Positions 1-13,944 of a stretch of 64,000 nucleotides of DNA are shown here, piece by piece. The position numbers and the translations under genes were made by a program. Below the pieces are notes generated by a model. That model was not told where the DNA came from. It worked only from the letters and a program-made list of their open reading frames with translations, and made no database searches. The DNA comes from Prunella strophiata (taxonomy: Eukaryota > Chordata > Aves > Passeriformes > Prunellidae): assembly GCA_036583965.1 (NCBI GenBank), contig JAZBQD010000001.1, forward strand, positions 25,516,597 to 25,580,596, written 5' to 3'. How positions within the stretch are numbered: the first letter of the stretch is position 1; every line of letters starts with the position of its first letter.

Positions 1-3000
1 TTTGGAAATAAACTTGATTTGAGGAGCCTGTCTCCAGATACAAAACAACCTTTCAAGTTTCCTAATTTGCTTAAATGCAGTTTACTGTGGTCTCCAGTAT
101 CCAAGCTAATTATTCCTGTGGTTAAGCACTAGCTTCAATAGCATCCAATGGGTCTTGTAGCACAAAGAACTCACAGAAGAAAAACTACCAAAATATGCTG
201 GGAAAGGGACAAAAGAAATATCCCTAGCTGTATTTTCTAATTTCCTCAATCCTAGAAGGAACACACTTTGTGGTGGATCTTGCCAGGCTGGGAAGATGCC
301 AGGGAGAAGAAGTGTCTTGCAGCAAGCCTTCCACACAGAACAGTTTAGGTCAGAGACTTAGGGGTCAGCTTCTGAACAATCTGGGATAGATCAAAACATT
401 GATAGAGAACCACTGAGGATGACCTCTCAGAGGGAGTCAGAGAATAATTGCACCAAAGACAAACTTGCAGTTTTGCAGTTGTCTCATACACGCTCATATC
501 TTCCTGTCTTGGGGCTGGGGGGTTGGCTATAAAAGTAAGGGTTAAGTTTTTCCTTTTCAGTGGTGAACCAGCACAGAAATCTGAGGACAAAGATTGAGCA
601 AGGGAGACAAACACCATTTCACCTTGGCATTTCAGTTTCTGGAGCTTTCTCCAGCCCCCTCCAGCACAGCCCCCTCTCTCTTTACTGAATCCCATACTTA
701 CCATGATCTCTGTTCTTCCAGAGCTTCCTGGCCTCCCACCTTGCCTCCCAGTCCTGCTCCATCTGTATTTTAACTCTCATTCAGGCCCCAAACCACCTCT
801 GCCCTCAGCCCACTGAGACTCTCAAGCCAAAATACAGAACTAAAATTGGTACCATTATCTCTGTGTAAGACAAACATGCTTCTCAAGGAAAAACTGCTTG
901 TATTAGCATGATAGATCATATTCTATGATTCTCTGATAGCATTCAGACTTTGGGCAGGGCAGATGCAAGAACAATGCTGACTCCAAACAGAAGGAGAAGA
1001 CAAGCACATACCACTTGACAGCTACAAATAGTAGACATAGTTTTGTAAGCTCTGCCCTGATCTGTTTCCATGCCTGTTTCCAATTCTCCTTTGCAGTTAG
1101 CAGGCAGCCCCCCATAAGAAGAATAATACACCTGAGGCAATCAGAGAAATTCCTCTGTTTTGACAAGACCGTGTGTCCGTGTTGTCTTTTGTAAAACATC
1201 TTCACAGCTGGATTCAAGTTATGTTGCCAATAAGGCACCCACCTTCCTGAGCACACAAAGTGTGTTTCAGTGTGCACCTGGATTAAAGCAAAAATGGAAA
1301 AGTCCTTTTTGCACTGCACAAAATGGGAGGCTCTGTTAGCAGGAGCAGTTCTCCAGCTCAGAGGCTGGGTGGGCCATGACTGACCAGATGTCTAACAGGA
1401 AATGGCATTTGACTGTCTACCCTGTCCACTCTGAAGGCTGCAGCATGAAACAGCCAAAATCCTCCCCTCCAAAGACAAAATCCATAAATTTCACTACATT
1501 TCACATTCTCCTCCAGTTCAAAAGACCAAAGCCTCACAGAGTTTATCAAAATGCCTCTTCTGCTTGGCAGGTTGGGATACAAACCAGCACACATATATTA
1601 GAGACTACTGACAGTTCAAGGGGAATATAAATAACAAACAATTTCACCTGAAAGGACATTTAAGGGTTCTAGCATTCCCCAAGCATTTAACTACAGTTTG
1701 GGCTCTTAAATTATTAATATTGCAAAGGACATTTGCAAAACAATTGTATCTGATTTAAGAGGCAAGCTGCAATCTGCTGCTGCTGATTCCCTCCCCTGCA
1801 GTTACACTCCTGTATTTTGACACAGTCATTATTTCAGCTTCCAGCCAATGATGCCACTAAGTGACAGCTACGACTTCAGGTGAGGAATTTATAACAGCAG
1901 CCACTCATTACAGCAGCACAAAACTTTGGAAAAGGGTGAGAGGATTTTTTTTTTCCACATTCCAACCTTTTTTAATGCTTCAACCCACTTAGACTCAATC
2001 TTGATCCTGAGTTTCACATCAACCCAGGGTGTCAAAGTGCAACTGTTACATTGTGCCAGGCTGCAGCACAAGATTAGAGGAAACTACTGAGTTTTGAGTG
2101 GCTCTTTTACAAGTCATGACTTCGATCAGTGCTCCTCAAATCTCAGCTAGGAAAATCCAAAACAACAGCATTCAAAGATTAAAGATTTCCACTTACTCCC
2201 TGAATAAAAACAATGAAGTACTCTAATGCAAGCTACTCCTGTACTCTTCTCCATGCCTCAGTTTTTATCCACAAGTATCATTTTGTACAATTTCAGCTCA
2301 GTTAAGGGTTCAACATATATTTAGTTCCAGGTTAACTTCTACTACGATTGTTTTTTTACTAAAAGCAAAACTCACATGGATTATTAAACCTGTGTCACAC
2401 ACTTCAAATATTAGTGTTTATCACTGCCTTGTAAGGACAAGAAGCTATCCAGTTTATAATAGAATGTTCAGTGCTGCAAATGAAAATTTAAAAGCATTCA
2501 TATATCAGTTTGTATCTTACTTCTAAAATAACAGAAGTACTCAGACCAGGCACATGGACATTTGAAGAACATGGAATTTTGTAATTCACACCAGTTGTTT
2601 AAAGTAATCAGTGTTAGCAGAGCCAGCAATCCACTTCAGTACTAAAAAATGCTATAAAAATCTTTATGAGCTGTTACAAACTGGCCTAATCATCAGAAGA
2701 TTCCTGTATGCTATTTGGATGACCAAAGACAGATAAATGCTTAACTCAAGGTTTTCATAGGGCAGTAAACCACTATTTATCAGCAAGTTGAATGTGAATG
2801 ACCCCAAAGAAAACAGGAAAAGGAAAAAAAAAAAAAATCAAAACACACTTAGAAATCATCAGCAGGAAAAACTCAAAGGCAACTGTATGTATTTTACAGA
2901 CCCTCAGGTGTTTTTAATACTGAAAACCAAAACAGAGATGAAAGTAAATTGAAAGGATCTTCATTTCTCAGACACCAGCAAAATATAATAAGACTTTATT

Positions 3001-4732
3001 GTATTACTTACACAGCACTCATGGAGTAGATGCCTATATGCTACTGATTTTTTTAGTTTAATTGCTTCAAAGTCAAGCCAATGGTGAGAATTTCAGTTTG
3101 TCTCCGAGGGCTAAACCCACAGCTAAACAAGCAGAGAAGTGAATAAAACAAATAAAATCACCTTCTATCGTTTGAAACTACCTCACAAAATGAAACACCA
3201 CCTTCCTTGGTAGATGCATACATTTCACAGCAAATTACATCTCTACACAGACTGTCCTGATTCCATGTTTCAGTATTTAGGAAAGCAGTATATAAATATT
3301 TAGCACACTTGAAAAACACACAATTCAAATTTTGTGAAATGTGTTTAGAGAGGTTTAACAAACAATACTGGTCATAAATTTCGGTTGCTTTATTCAAGCC
3401 AATGTGTTCCTCTCCACACCCTACCAATTTTACATCATCCAGATTGCTTGTGTTTGCTCATACACATTTCTGCACATGTATATGCAAATGCCTAAATGGA
3501 AGTTTGTGCAGTATTCAGTGGGTTTGTGATTTCATGACAACTGCTTCTAATCACAGTTATTACCATTATTTATTACTCAGCTCATACTCCAGGTGTGCAC
3601 ATGTGCCTTACAGGCAAACAAGACAGATGTCAGAGCTAGACAGCTGCCTGCACCAGCCTTCATACTGCTGAGGAAACAGCAAGCACTGACACAGTGACAG
3701 GACTGACAGTGTGAAGATCTCTTTAGTAAGATATGTACATAAAACTAAATGCAATTTTAACAAACTAACCTTGTTCCACAGCACACTTTACCTGTTTGGT
3801 TACTACAGCAAATGCTTGCAGTGATCCAAAGGTGGCAGTGGTCCACTGAGGTAGGACTGTCACTTTCCACACCCCTATCCTGTAACTCAAAATTCCAGTT
3901 TTTCAGTCACAAAAATTCCTAGTGATATAACTGTGGTCAGACTCTAAAGCTAGAGGAATACCCACTTATCTTTTCTTTAGAGGTGTCAAAATTGGACATC
4001 TGCTTTAACTGGTACAATAAGATTTTTTAAAATGTCTTTTACTAATGACCAGGGCCTGGCAGGAAGCACTGTCTTCATATGATACCTGACTTTGGAAGCA
4101 TCCAGGGGTGGCCTATAAGAGAAATTTCTATCTTCTCCTCTGATCCATTCAGCTTCCAAGGCAGGGAACAGAGACAGATCTCACCCTAACACCAACACTC
4201 CTTTCTCTAGAAACTGCCAAATTACCTGAAGACACCCCAGCACTCTGGAAAACAGTGGGTGTGGTTTGGCTTATGGCTCTTCCTCAAGTCAGGCAGTCAA
4301 GAGCAAGAGCTTAGAGTGAAGACTGAGCTGCACTGCAGGAAATGCACAATGCATCACACACCTGCTGCCTCACTGTGGGCAGTGCAGCTCCAACCCTTCC
4401 TCAGACACATGCAGGAAACAGACACCTCCAAAGGCCTTTGCTTCCACTTCAGAAAATGAACACCTTGCAAAGAGCAAAAAGAGTCCCTCATCTTGCCAAG
4501 TAAGCAAGCATATGCCACTTTTCAATGCAATTATTTATATTCATGTCCACATTACCACTAATGTAATGATGACAACAGAAAGCTCTAACATAGTCTACCC
4601 TCACTATTAAAAGATGTACAGAATAATACCTACCATATATTTCTAAACCAAACCAATAGAGTACATCTCATCTTCCTTTTAATTTAAGAGATGATCAAAA
4701 AATGTTGTTGGGTTGGGGGTTCTTTTGTTTGG

Positions 4733-4750
4733 TTTTTTTTTTTTTTTTTT
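4733..4750. repeat. T18 homopolymer
   Basis: 18 T's followed by 'ccag'. Read on the plus strand this resembles a splice acceptor, but the gene is on the other strand and no exon follows. Confidence 0.95.
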
Positions 4751-5229
4751 CCAGTGTGCCTCTAGCAGCATACTTTCTTACCTCCACAGGTTCTTCTTCT
4801 ATTGTAGTTATTAGAAAACCAGTGTTTGGGTAGGTCATCTCTTCTTTCTTTGTTTAATACCTTACAATATTGTTTACAATAAGAATTCCAAATAAAAATA
4901 AAATTGTATTGGACTGTATTATAAAAATCTTCCAATAAAGTGTCCTTGCCCTGAGGCTAAGCATTTAACCTGGCTTTTATTCCCCTCCAGATTTTTACAA
5001 GATACCTAGTCAGCCTCGATCAAAATCACACCAGTGAATGCACAACAGCCAATGATCTAGATTAAATTCCTTTGTTTCTAGCAGCTGGACAACACTTTGA
5101 TTTAAATGGGTTGTGGTGTGCAAGTGATCTATAAAATTACTTTGTAGCAGTATTATTAAGTTGGAGAAGTTTCAAATGCCAATGCCCTCTTTTGTAGTCC
5201 TTCCTAGGACTTCTTCCAAACAACTTCCA

Positions 5230-5248
5230 AATTTCCAATTTGGAAATT
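5230..5248. repeat. Small palindrome
   Basis: 'aatttccaa' and 'ttggaaatt' are exact reverse complements separated by one base. It is AT-rich and probably incidental. Confidence 0.7.
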
Positions 5249-5943
5249 GTTATTTCCAAACATATCTTTCCTTTTTGGCATCATGAGCGAGTCAGATTTA
5301 GAAGGATGGTTTCTTTGTATTTCTTTCCCTGAGACTGAGCAAGGTAGTGAGCCAGCCAGCATCACTGTGCACTGTGTGTTCTGAACAGAACACACATCAG
5401 AGCAAGGATGTAGCATTCCCCTGAAGAACAGGCGAGCAAGACAAAAGAAGGGAAGAAAAAAGCTCATGTTAGGTCTGACACATTTTCCTAACTTGAATGG
5501 CTATAATAAACCACCTGCTATTTAACATTCTACAGCTAGAAATATTTGACATTTGTCCCTTGTTGTTTTAAAGAATCCTCTTATATTCCTCTGTTGCCCT
5601 CTATGATCCACATAATTAAATTTCCAGTGGAAGTTACTTTGAGACCTGGAAGAACTTTGCTTTCACTCATGGCCTTCAGCTGCTCTACAAGCCCCAGTGC
5701 AGTAGTAGGACCTACACAAACTCCATGTCCTCCTACCAAGCAGTGCAGAGAGCCACAAAAACTTCTGTGGAAAGAGGTCAGCACCACATTATGCTGTTTA
5801 AGGAGAATACAGTAGTTCTATAGCACACAATGTCAGGACTTTTTATTTAGGATTGCCACATTTCCACTTGCACAGCCATCACCAGAAGAGGCACAGAAAA
5901 ACTCATGGCTTGCATCTTCTTTGAAACATTACTACCAACTTTA

Positions 5944-5977
5944 TCAGGAGTAATGATAATTATGTCAGGAGTAATGA
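5944..5977. repeat. Direct repeat, 21-bp period
   Basis: 'tcaggagtaatga' occurs at 5944-5956 and 5965-5977. This is a simple local duplication. Confidence 0.85.
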
Positions 5978-7100
5978 CAAAAAAGCCTGGAGTTGCTCAG
6001 AGTACAGAATTCAAACCATGTTCTGAAAATACTTGGACATTCTTTCAAATGTTATGGAAAAATCCAGAGCACCTCAAAGAACAAAGAAATTATGCAGTCA
6101 TGTCACATCTAAGAACCAAATAGTGTTATTACTTAGAAATTTTACTTATGGAACTCATTCAGTATTTTCTGTAGTCTCTAAAATTAATTTCCACACAAAA
6201 GAATAATCAAAACAACCAAACAAAAAAAAAGCCAACAGTAAGATAAAGGCTAATTAACTATCCCCATCTGTTCCCCATCTTTAACTGAAGCTTTTGATTG
6301 TCAGACCCTTTAGTAGCAATTCAAAAATCTACAAATAAGTGTCTCATGACATTTGAGATAAAACACAGGGTCTGCAAGTGACCCCTGCCTGTTTTGTGGG
6401 GGCCTAAGGGAAGATGGTGTAGGTGGCCACTGTAGACACCCCAGACATCTAAAACCAGCTATTTTTAAGTATATTGAGTTACTATCTCCATATTTTCACA
6501 GGTTATACAAAACCAGTTCAAGAGAACCTCAGTTCACAGAGCCACACAAGACAAAATTCTAGTCTACATGTCACAGCTTGATTAAACAGTGGTATTCATC
6601 ATGCATTCCAAGCACTCTCTAATTTAAGGGTCCACAGAATTCCAAATTAAGATGGTGATGGAAAAAACATTGTCCTTAATAATGTAAAGGATAATTAATG
6701 CTCTCCAGTCACTTTCAGAATAACATCGTATTTTTCTATATTTAGAAAATAAGTTATTTGGAATGTATGAATTTACTTATTTTGGTCTCAAAATGAACCA
6801 ACTCCATGCAGAATTTCTAAGTTACAAAGATTCAATCCTCACTCGCTGCCTCACTGGGAAAGACCAAATTTGTCCAATGTTCCAACTTTCAGGGTTTCAT
6901 CAGATTCTGAAGCAGGAAAAAATCTCACATGACAGAGGGATGTGCAGCAAAGTTGCCATTTTATGATTCATTGCTCTTTAACAGCACAAGTAGCACTGGA
7001 AGGTGAAGAAGAAAGTTGGAAAACAAGTCCAAGTACAGTAACTACCACATAATACATGGTTTCTACCTCTACAAATGCATCTCCCCTCTCATTTTTCCTT

Positions 7101-7130
7101 ATATGATACAGAACTAATTCTGTATCATAT
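7101..7130. repeat. Perfect inverted repeat, 13-bp arms
   Basis: The arms 'atatgatacagaa' (7101-7113) and 'ttctgtatcatat' (7118-7130) are exact reverse complements around the 4-base loop 'ctaa'. No transposon context is seen. Confidence 0.9.
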
Positions 7131-7864
7131 CTGAAGAAAGAACATGTTCTTGTTCAGTGGAGAAAAGGAGTGCATTCTAGACTGGCTGATAACCCAGCTA
7201 ACAGAAAGAAAACAAAATGCCAGGTTACCTTGAAGCTATGCACACCTTCTGAATCCCCAGAGTCTGAACATTCAGGACCTAATCCATTGCTATCTGCAGT
7301 CCCCTGCTAATCATTCCATTTCATTGAAAAGGCCTCTTGGAACCAAAAATTAAGGGTTTTCCCTCCAGCACACTCATTTTTCATTTGTAAACTTTGATGA
7401 CAGCTTGGTTAAGTCAAATCTGACTTAAAAAGAACAACTGTTTTCTGTTTACTTTTTTCTGGTGCCTCTGTAACACTCACTTCTGACAGGAAGGTAACTG
7501 CAACCTCTTCATCTGCACATATGCACAACATGAGGGCAGAAATGTCTAGCCCTGAATCTGGAGGCTTAATCCTACTGGTCAGAGAGCAAAATAATCACAG
7601 ACACAAAAAAGAAGTACTCCCTGCACCAAGCTTTTTGATAGTCTGAGCAGACATTTGAAAGTAATTCAAATACACCAAGAATTTGGCATTATTCATGTTC
7701 TACTATTTTCAGCTGGGTCACTTTTATAATCTAATCAGCTAAACTTTGTCTTCTGAAATCGTTTTCAGAATAAGAACTACACAATTCTCTATATTCATTC
7801 CACAAGACAAGCAATGTGTCAGCTCAGAGAATCTGTGGATAATAGGGGATAAATTGCTGCCAGG

Positions 7865-7995
7865 CTGAAGGTGGAGCTGCCCTGGGCAGCAGTGTCAGAA
7901 TGGTCCAAAGGGCAGCACATTGAAGGGAAGCCCCCTCACAGCTGGGCTGGCTGATCTAAAGGGTCTCTTACAGCATGAAGGATTCTATAATACTA
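7865..7995 (+). mobile_element. Possible strongly decayed CR1 3' tail
   Basis: The stretch ends 'ggctggctgatctaaagggt' then 'ctcttacagcatgaaggatt' and 'ctataat'. This resembles the CR1 ending in which a 'gatgatctnaaaggtccctt' block is followed by an 'attctatgat' tail. The upstream half does not match CR1 convincingly. This may be an old copy or chance. Confidence 0.35.
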
Positions 7996-9189
7996 ATATT
8001 GCCAAAACATTCTAATTCTGACCTCAAAAATTCTGGCATGCCAGGCTCCTAATTCTCTTGGGTTGACTTTCATGCAAATTTGTGATGACTTTTAAGCCAT
8101 TTTGGGATAGATGAAAGATGTTTGATTGACAGTGATGTCAATGTTTTACAGCAGACCTGCAGGGGACACTGACAGGGCAACTGAAACTGAAACAGCGTGA
8201 AGACTGTCTCATTTGCTCAGATAAGCTTATTTCTGGGACAAAAGATTAGTTCCCTCTAATGCCCCATACTGGGTTTCTCTAAACCAGGATTTGGGAGGTA
8301 TTAGCCACTATGTAAATAGCCCAGCAGATTTTAACTCAACATGTTAGTGGATGTAGAAGACACACTGCCCTACCTACACTGAAAAAGGCAAAGTGAGAGT
8401 AACCAGCATTAACCTGTCTCTTCCAAATTCTAGACAACCTAACTCAGAGCTTTCATGATAATAGCTGGACAGACAGCTGTCCACCAGGAAGTTAACTTTT
8501 CATCCACATGTCTTGCCTTTTTCCAGCAACAAGTTAATTACTATGACTGCATTTCAGCATGGGCAAAAATGAGTACATAAAGATAACCCCTTGCCAATTT
8601 GCAATTCAAAATGTATATATTGTGAGTATATAAAAACGTATTATCACAAATCAAATTACAAAGACTAAAGCATTATTAATAATGGCAGCATATTTTCTAG
8701 TGATGTTTAAAATTCACAGCCCTATTCCACTTGTTTGCCTCCAAAGTCAATATAACTGAATTTTCTCTCCATATACTTCACTAGAGAAATTCCTTTCATT
8801 CTAATATAGAAAAAAACCCTCTGACATTAAAAACTGGTAGATGCCTTTCGGCAAATGCACTAATAGTAATATCTGCTTCCTAAAGCATGAGTTTCAGGTT
8901 GGTGGGGTTCTTTTACCACTGATTTTTATCCTTTAAAATGTATTGATTTCTTTTTTTTGCTGACCTTTGCAGTATAAATGTCACTGTCAGATAAAATAAT
9001 TGAACCCAGTAATCCATGCACAGTCTGGAGAAAACCTTTGACTGATTTCAACATGATATATCACAGTCTAATAAGAACCCAACTATATTTCTTTGACAGA
9101 CAATTTCCTCTCCTTTAGTGTGATTCAGGTGGTATATGAAACACAAAGTTTATACTGGGGAAATATTCTGAGACTGACACTGGTTGCTA

Positions 9190-9203
9190 GTTGCCATGGA
9201 AAT
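9190..9203. promoter_or_regulatory. RFX X-box-like motif in a CpG-richer patch
   Basis: GTTGCCATGGAAAT differs at one base from the common RFX site GTTGCCATGGAAAC. A further GTTGCTAG half-site-like string lies just upstream at 9183. Within the next 60 bases there are several CpGs ('aacgtgg', 'agacggtg', 'ttcggtg'), unusual in this CpG-poor intron. The combination is compatible with a small enhancer, but this is inference. Confidence 0.4.
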
Positions 9204-9320
9204 AATAAATTATGAACGTGGCAGACGGTGCCCTCTCTTCGGTGCACAGGTAACTGCATGCAGCACTCCATTCCCACCAGGATGCAGCAGCGAGGGAAGG
9301 CACCAGCATTTAATTTTTCC
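9204..9320. other. CpG-containing patch next to an X-box-like site
   Basis: This is a short stretch with several CpGs and 'gcatgcagcactcc'-type sequence amid CpG-poor DNA. No open frame or repeat family is recognised. It may be a conserved regulatory element or simply a local composition change. Confidence 0.3.
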
Positions 9321-9699
9321 TGAGAAAAACACTAAAAGAAACTGAATCCCACATTTGCCAGCAGTCAGACAAGCTAAAAGCCATTATAATTTTCTGTATG
9401 CATCTAAATTTGATATGTGTGCAATTCCATTCCTGTAAACCCACATCATTAACACATAACATGGATGAAGCCACGAGATCTCTCTCCTGACACGTATTCA
9501 CCTGGAAACTTCTAATTTCCCTCCACAGCTCTCTGATTAGGCCTTTAAGTAATTTGATTCTTGAGCACAAGCCCTACTTTTGGTGTGGTTTCTGCAAAGG
9601 GCTTTAGAGAAATATTAAGTTTATCTATTCATTGTACAGTCACTGAAACATCTAGACATCTCAGCAGGGGGGAAGCAACTTCTCAGCCTGCTTGCACCC

Positions 9700-10130
9700 C
9701 TGTCAAGCTTCATTTTTATTGCTTTGGGTCCACCTCCCCATCCCCTCTGCCAAGGCTGTTCCACTGCAGTGAAAAGTAGGCAGGATACATCGATCCAAAG
9801 AGACAAAGCACAAACAGTCATTTTAACCCATCAGGAGGCAGAGCTCTAGTTTGAAAAAAGGCACAAGTGATTACGAGTACAAAGCCCGCTCGGTTTCCTC
9901 TCTGCCAGGGTGTGACACCAGCCACAGGAGTGCCCTGTTCCTTTGGGCAGTGGGGACCAATCCAGTGCACAAAGTCACTGCAAGGCAGCAGCGAGGCTGT
10001 GCCTGGCAGAAAGCACTGGTTTGGGATCCCAAAACCAGCCTAAGCTGGCATGGGCACAAATGCCCAGTTCTATGAAGACAGGGACATCCTGGACATGTGC
10101 TAGAAGGGAACAATTTGTGCCTGGCTAACT
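9700..10130. other. GC-richer patch, no gene recognised
   Basis: Overlapping frames of 60-80 codons on both strands come from low stop density. The 12-base palindrome TTGGGATCCCAA lies at about 10021. No known family is recognised. Confidence 0.35.
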
Positions 10131-11467
10131 GGTGAAAACATCAGGAGTTTTCCATGTGTATTCCTGATACAGCAGCTATTCTGCACTGTTGACTCCATCC
10201 AATCAAGAGATTTCTACTCAGGCTTTAAAAACATTCAAAAACCCCTGGAAGTTAAGGCTGGAACCTTATTTATCTGCTTCATTGGCTCGGTTATGAGCTT
10301 AACTGGAGCTTTATGAATGATGTCAGTCCTTCCTGGAGAAGGTAGAGAGGTTGTACAGGGTGTTCAGTTGGAGCAGCTGCTTTTTCAATCAAGAGATACT
10401 TAATTAAGCAGAGAAGAAAAATGAAAAATACATAATGTGCAGAAACAGGCTAGCTAAGGGTTTAAGCCAGGCATGACAAAAAAAAAAAGTGAGCTTGCAA
10501 GAAAAATATACCCACCTATCTTTTGTTTTAAGCTGGTTTCTAAAGGAAACCTCTGAGTGCTGCATAGGATATTGGAAGCAAAACAATCAAGAAATAAGGA
10601 AGGACACTTCTGGGAAAAGCAGTCTATAGTGCACTGTGATCAGAAATGTCTGCTCCATGAAATTTCAGAACAATTAATGTTCACTTCCACAAACATACAG
10701 CTCTTCAAAGCAAATGAAGCATGAAGGAAACCCAACTGCACTAAGCACATGAATGATCTGAACATACAACAAAAGTCAGTGATCTTGCTGTGCGATAGTG
10801 TCATGCTCTGTGCCTTCTACCAAATTATGGGTCTGTTTATTATCGCTTTTTAAACACCCTATTCTACATTTAATTTCATTGACACATGAGGAGAACTCTC
10901 ATCTGATTCTTAATGAATTCAGCAGTTTTACTGTTCCTGATGAAATGCCTACAGACTCCCAGAGCCCAGGCAAGCAAGAAATCAAATGATCGCAGTAGGT
11001 GCAGCAGGCTCTCATCTGCCTCCGGGCACTCACAAGCCTCTTATCACTGGAAATGCCTGCTTGAGGTTGCACCAGAGTAGAGTTAAATCCTGCATTTTCA
11101 TCACAGACTCACCTAATCTGGGCTCGCACATGGCATGCAGTTCCTCCTCTGTCATGGTGGCTTAGGTGTGCTTTTTGGGACATTAGCATGGGCTGTGACA
11201 TGTGAACTGAAAACACAGGTGGCGATTACAGCTCGTCCCCACAAACTGCTCAGGCTTGTTTGTACTGATGGGGTGCTCAGCTCTACTCACATTTTAGTAC
11301 CTGAGTCCCCTAAAGCTAAAAAAACAACTCCAGCTATGCTGTAACCTACATTGCAATCATTTCACAGAAAGAAATAAAGCATTAGTAGCATTAGTCTCCC
11401 ATACAGGAGAAGAGACATAAGCAAGCAAAGAGGACTTTCTCTTTGCTTGGTGATGCCTCTTTTTCCT

Positions 11468-11471
<4 letters not shown>

Positions 11472-11499
<28 letters not shown>
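11472..11499. repeat. A28 homopolymer
   Basis: 28 consecutive A, the longest pure run in the window. No retroposed sequence with target-site duplication is recognised beside it. Confidence 0.95.
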
Positions 11500-11502
<3 letters not shown>

Positions 11503-13929
11503 GAGTCTATAAGTAAATAGATGTAGGAAAATATTTAAAACTGTACCACACCATTATTACCATGACCTTTCTGTATCTTCACCATAAAAAGACCTTTTAA
11601 AGTAGACTATCATCCTCTCTACAGAGCTGACATAAAAGGGCTTTCTGTGGCTTTTTAAAAACTTTTATACATCATAGACTTAAACCATGTTACAATTGTT
11701 TCTAGACAAATTAACATCTGGACTGCCTCTGCCTGTATCACCATCATTCACTAATGCACAGTTGCTAAAATTTCTTTCTCTACTGTAAAAACTGGAAGAA
11801 AAAAAATAAACCTGCAGGAGAACAGATATATCATTTGTTTCAAGTTTTTAATATCTGCTTCAAAATCACCAGCGAGGTAGTCACGGTCCAGACTGTTTTG
11901 ACAACAATTTATCCCAAGTTTAACACTTCAAAATTGTCTACACACAATCAGCTCATATTCAGCCCTCAGAGCTGACTGCTCCTGAATAATTTCAGGTATT
12001 TCTAAATCTATTCCACATCTCACAGTCATCTCAGAGATGACTCAGTTTCAGTGCCAATCAATGACTTCAATTGTTCAGATTATGAACAGAACCGTAAAAT
12101 TAACAGCTGAGAATCCATGTAGCTGACAAAATCACTTTGATGTAATGGAGAGTAACCATTGTTGAAGCCCTCCCCAGCAACTGGGCAGGGAGGGATGGGT
12201 TAACCACATGCAATTCCACTGAGTATTCCAGACAAAATACCTGTCAGCCTTAGCAAGCAGCAGCTTCCTGTACAGCTGACTTTCTTGCAAGGAATCTGCA
12301 CAGGCATACAGGGGTCTCAGTGCTTTGCTGGCCCTCACCCCCAGCCAGCATCTCAGCTCCAGCTCATCTGGATGCTGCTGAAAGGAGCCTGGGCTCTAAT
12401 GTGCACTTCCCTAACCAAGGTATGAACACCTGCCTAGTACACTTAGTACAGTGTGGCTTGACCTGCAGGTTAGAGAGCCATAATTACATGAGCCATAATC
12501 AAAGGATGAGCACCAGTAACCCCAAGGAAGCTCAGGGAGGTTTTTACATTCATCAGGAAAGCAGGAGCTGATAGCAACAGGCTAAATGATGGCCTAAGTG
12601 AAGCCTATGTGAGTTTTGCAATCTTTCCCACACACCTGTGAATGCATTTCTGATGTGGCCTGCACCACCAGCTGTGTTTCAGAGCTTCTCCAAAGGAAGT
12701 GGCTGCAGAGCTGCCCAGTGGGTTTTACTGAAGCAGAGGAGTACATTGGGTGCTGACAGGCAGAAATGCTCCAGTCAATATTCCCTTTGAGGAACATTCC
12801 TCCAAGCACACACCTAATAAAAATGTGGAGACCTACAAAAAGACTGCACAGCTACCTGAGAATTCCCTGGTTCTCTAGCATGGCCCTACCTCACTGTTTT
12901 TAACCATGGCTGCAGCAAACACCTATGATGTCACACCACCCTCTGGTTACTCACTGGCAGGGGAGATCCCCAAGGTATTTTTTTCTTTGTTTCCTAAAAT
13001 CAGTATCACCCTTTTTAGCTTTATGACTTTGTGCAGTCTGTATTTCTAGTCTCAACTATCTCAACCAGAAAAAGGACTCCAAAACCTGTAGTGCTTACTG
13101 GACAAACACAATAGTTGTGGAAGACATGCAAAATTATTTCTACCTTTAGCTTATCTCACAGATAGACTTCTTAGCATTGGAGTTTTTCTCTTCCCTAAAA
13201 ATCATCTCTCACAGGAGATACTCATGTTAAATAAACAAATAAGAGTTATAGCAATCACATTCTGTTATAACTCCTGGAGTTGGAATGGGAAGAGAAGGAA
13301 CCAAATAGCACAATACCCTTGATGAATTCACAGAGCTTGACAATACACTGCTGACAAGACAGGGGTCTTTGAAAAGAGCAAAACAATTCCTCTGATGATA
13401 ACAACCTGAATTTTACTGAATCCTCAACACTCCATCCCAAATGGTTGCTTTTAAAATGCATTAAAATTTATTGCAATAATGCCTTGCTGCCCATTCCTGT
13501 ACTTATAAAGCCCAGAGCAGTCATCTAAATCTCCCATGATAACATCTTCAAGACAGGAGCTTATCAGCAGTACAGAGAAGGAAAAATCCCGTGGGTTGGG
13601 ATTACACTTCTGATTATAAATTTCCTGAGAGAAAGATGTCATCAATCTACATTCTTTATGAACTCTACCACATGAAAGTACTCTTTTACTCTAATAATAG
13701 CTATCAGGTTTTGTGCAAGCAGCACCTGCAACAACTCTCCCACGTGGAAAAGTTGTTACATTCAACCCCACGAAAGAGAATCAGTCAGCATTATTTTTTT
13801 TGTCATGAAGCTGGTTTATTTTTATCTTTCCATTGTCATCAGCATACCAGCTGTTACACATCCCTTTAAGGAAGATTAGAGATTAATAGTCCTGTTTTCA
13901 AAATATATTGGAGTACTTACTTCCTTACT

Positions 13930-13944
13930 CTATAATATATATAT
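13930..13944. repeat. Short TA dinucleotide tract
   Basis: 'ctataatatatatatcc', a short interrupted microsatellite. Confidence 0.8.

Larger units (their letters stand above)
1..9180. other. Intronic stretch, no gene seen
   Basis: This is AT-rich sequence with only short chance frames of up to about 140 codons. It contains a T18 run at 4733-4750, a 21-base spaced direct repeat at 5944-5977, small perfect inverted repeats at 5230 and 7101, and a doubtful CR1 tail at 7865-7995. Nothing else stands out. Confidence 0.6.

Noticed and set aside
916..932. 'ATTCTATGATTCT' string, typical of CR1 tails
   Set aside because: The upstream sequence has no CR1-like body on either strand, so a short match by chance is more likely.
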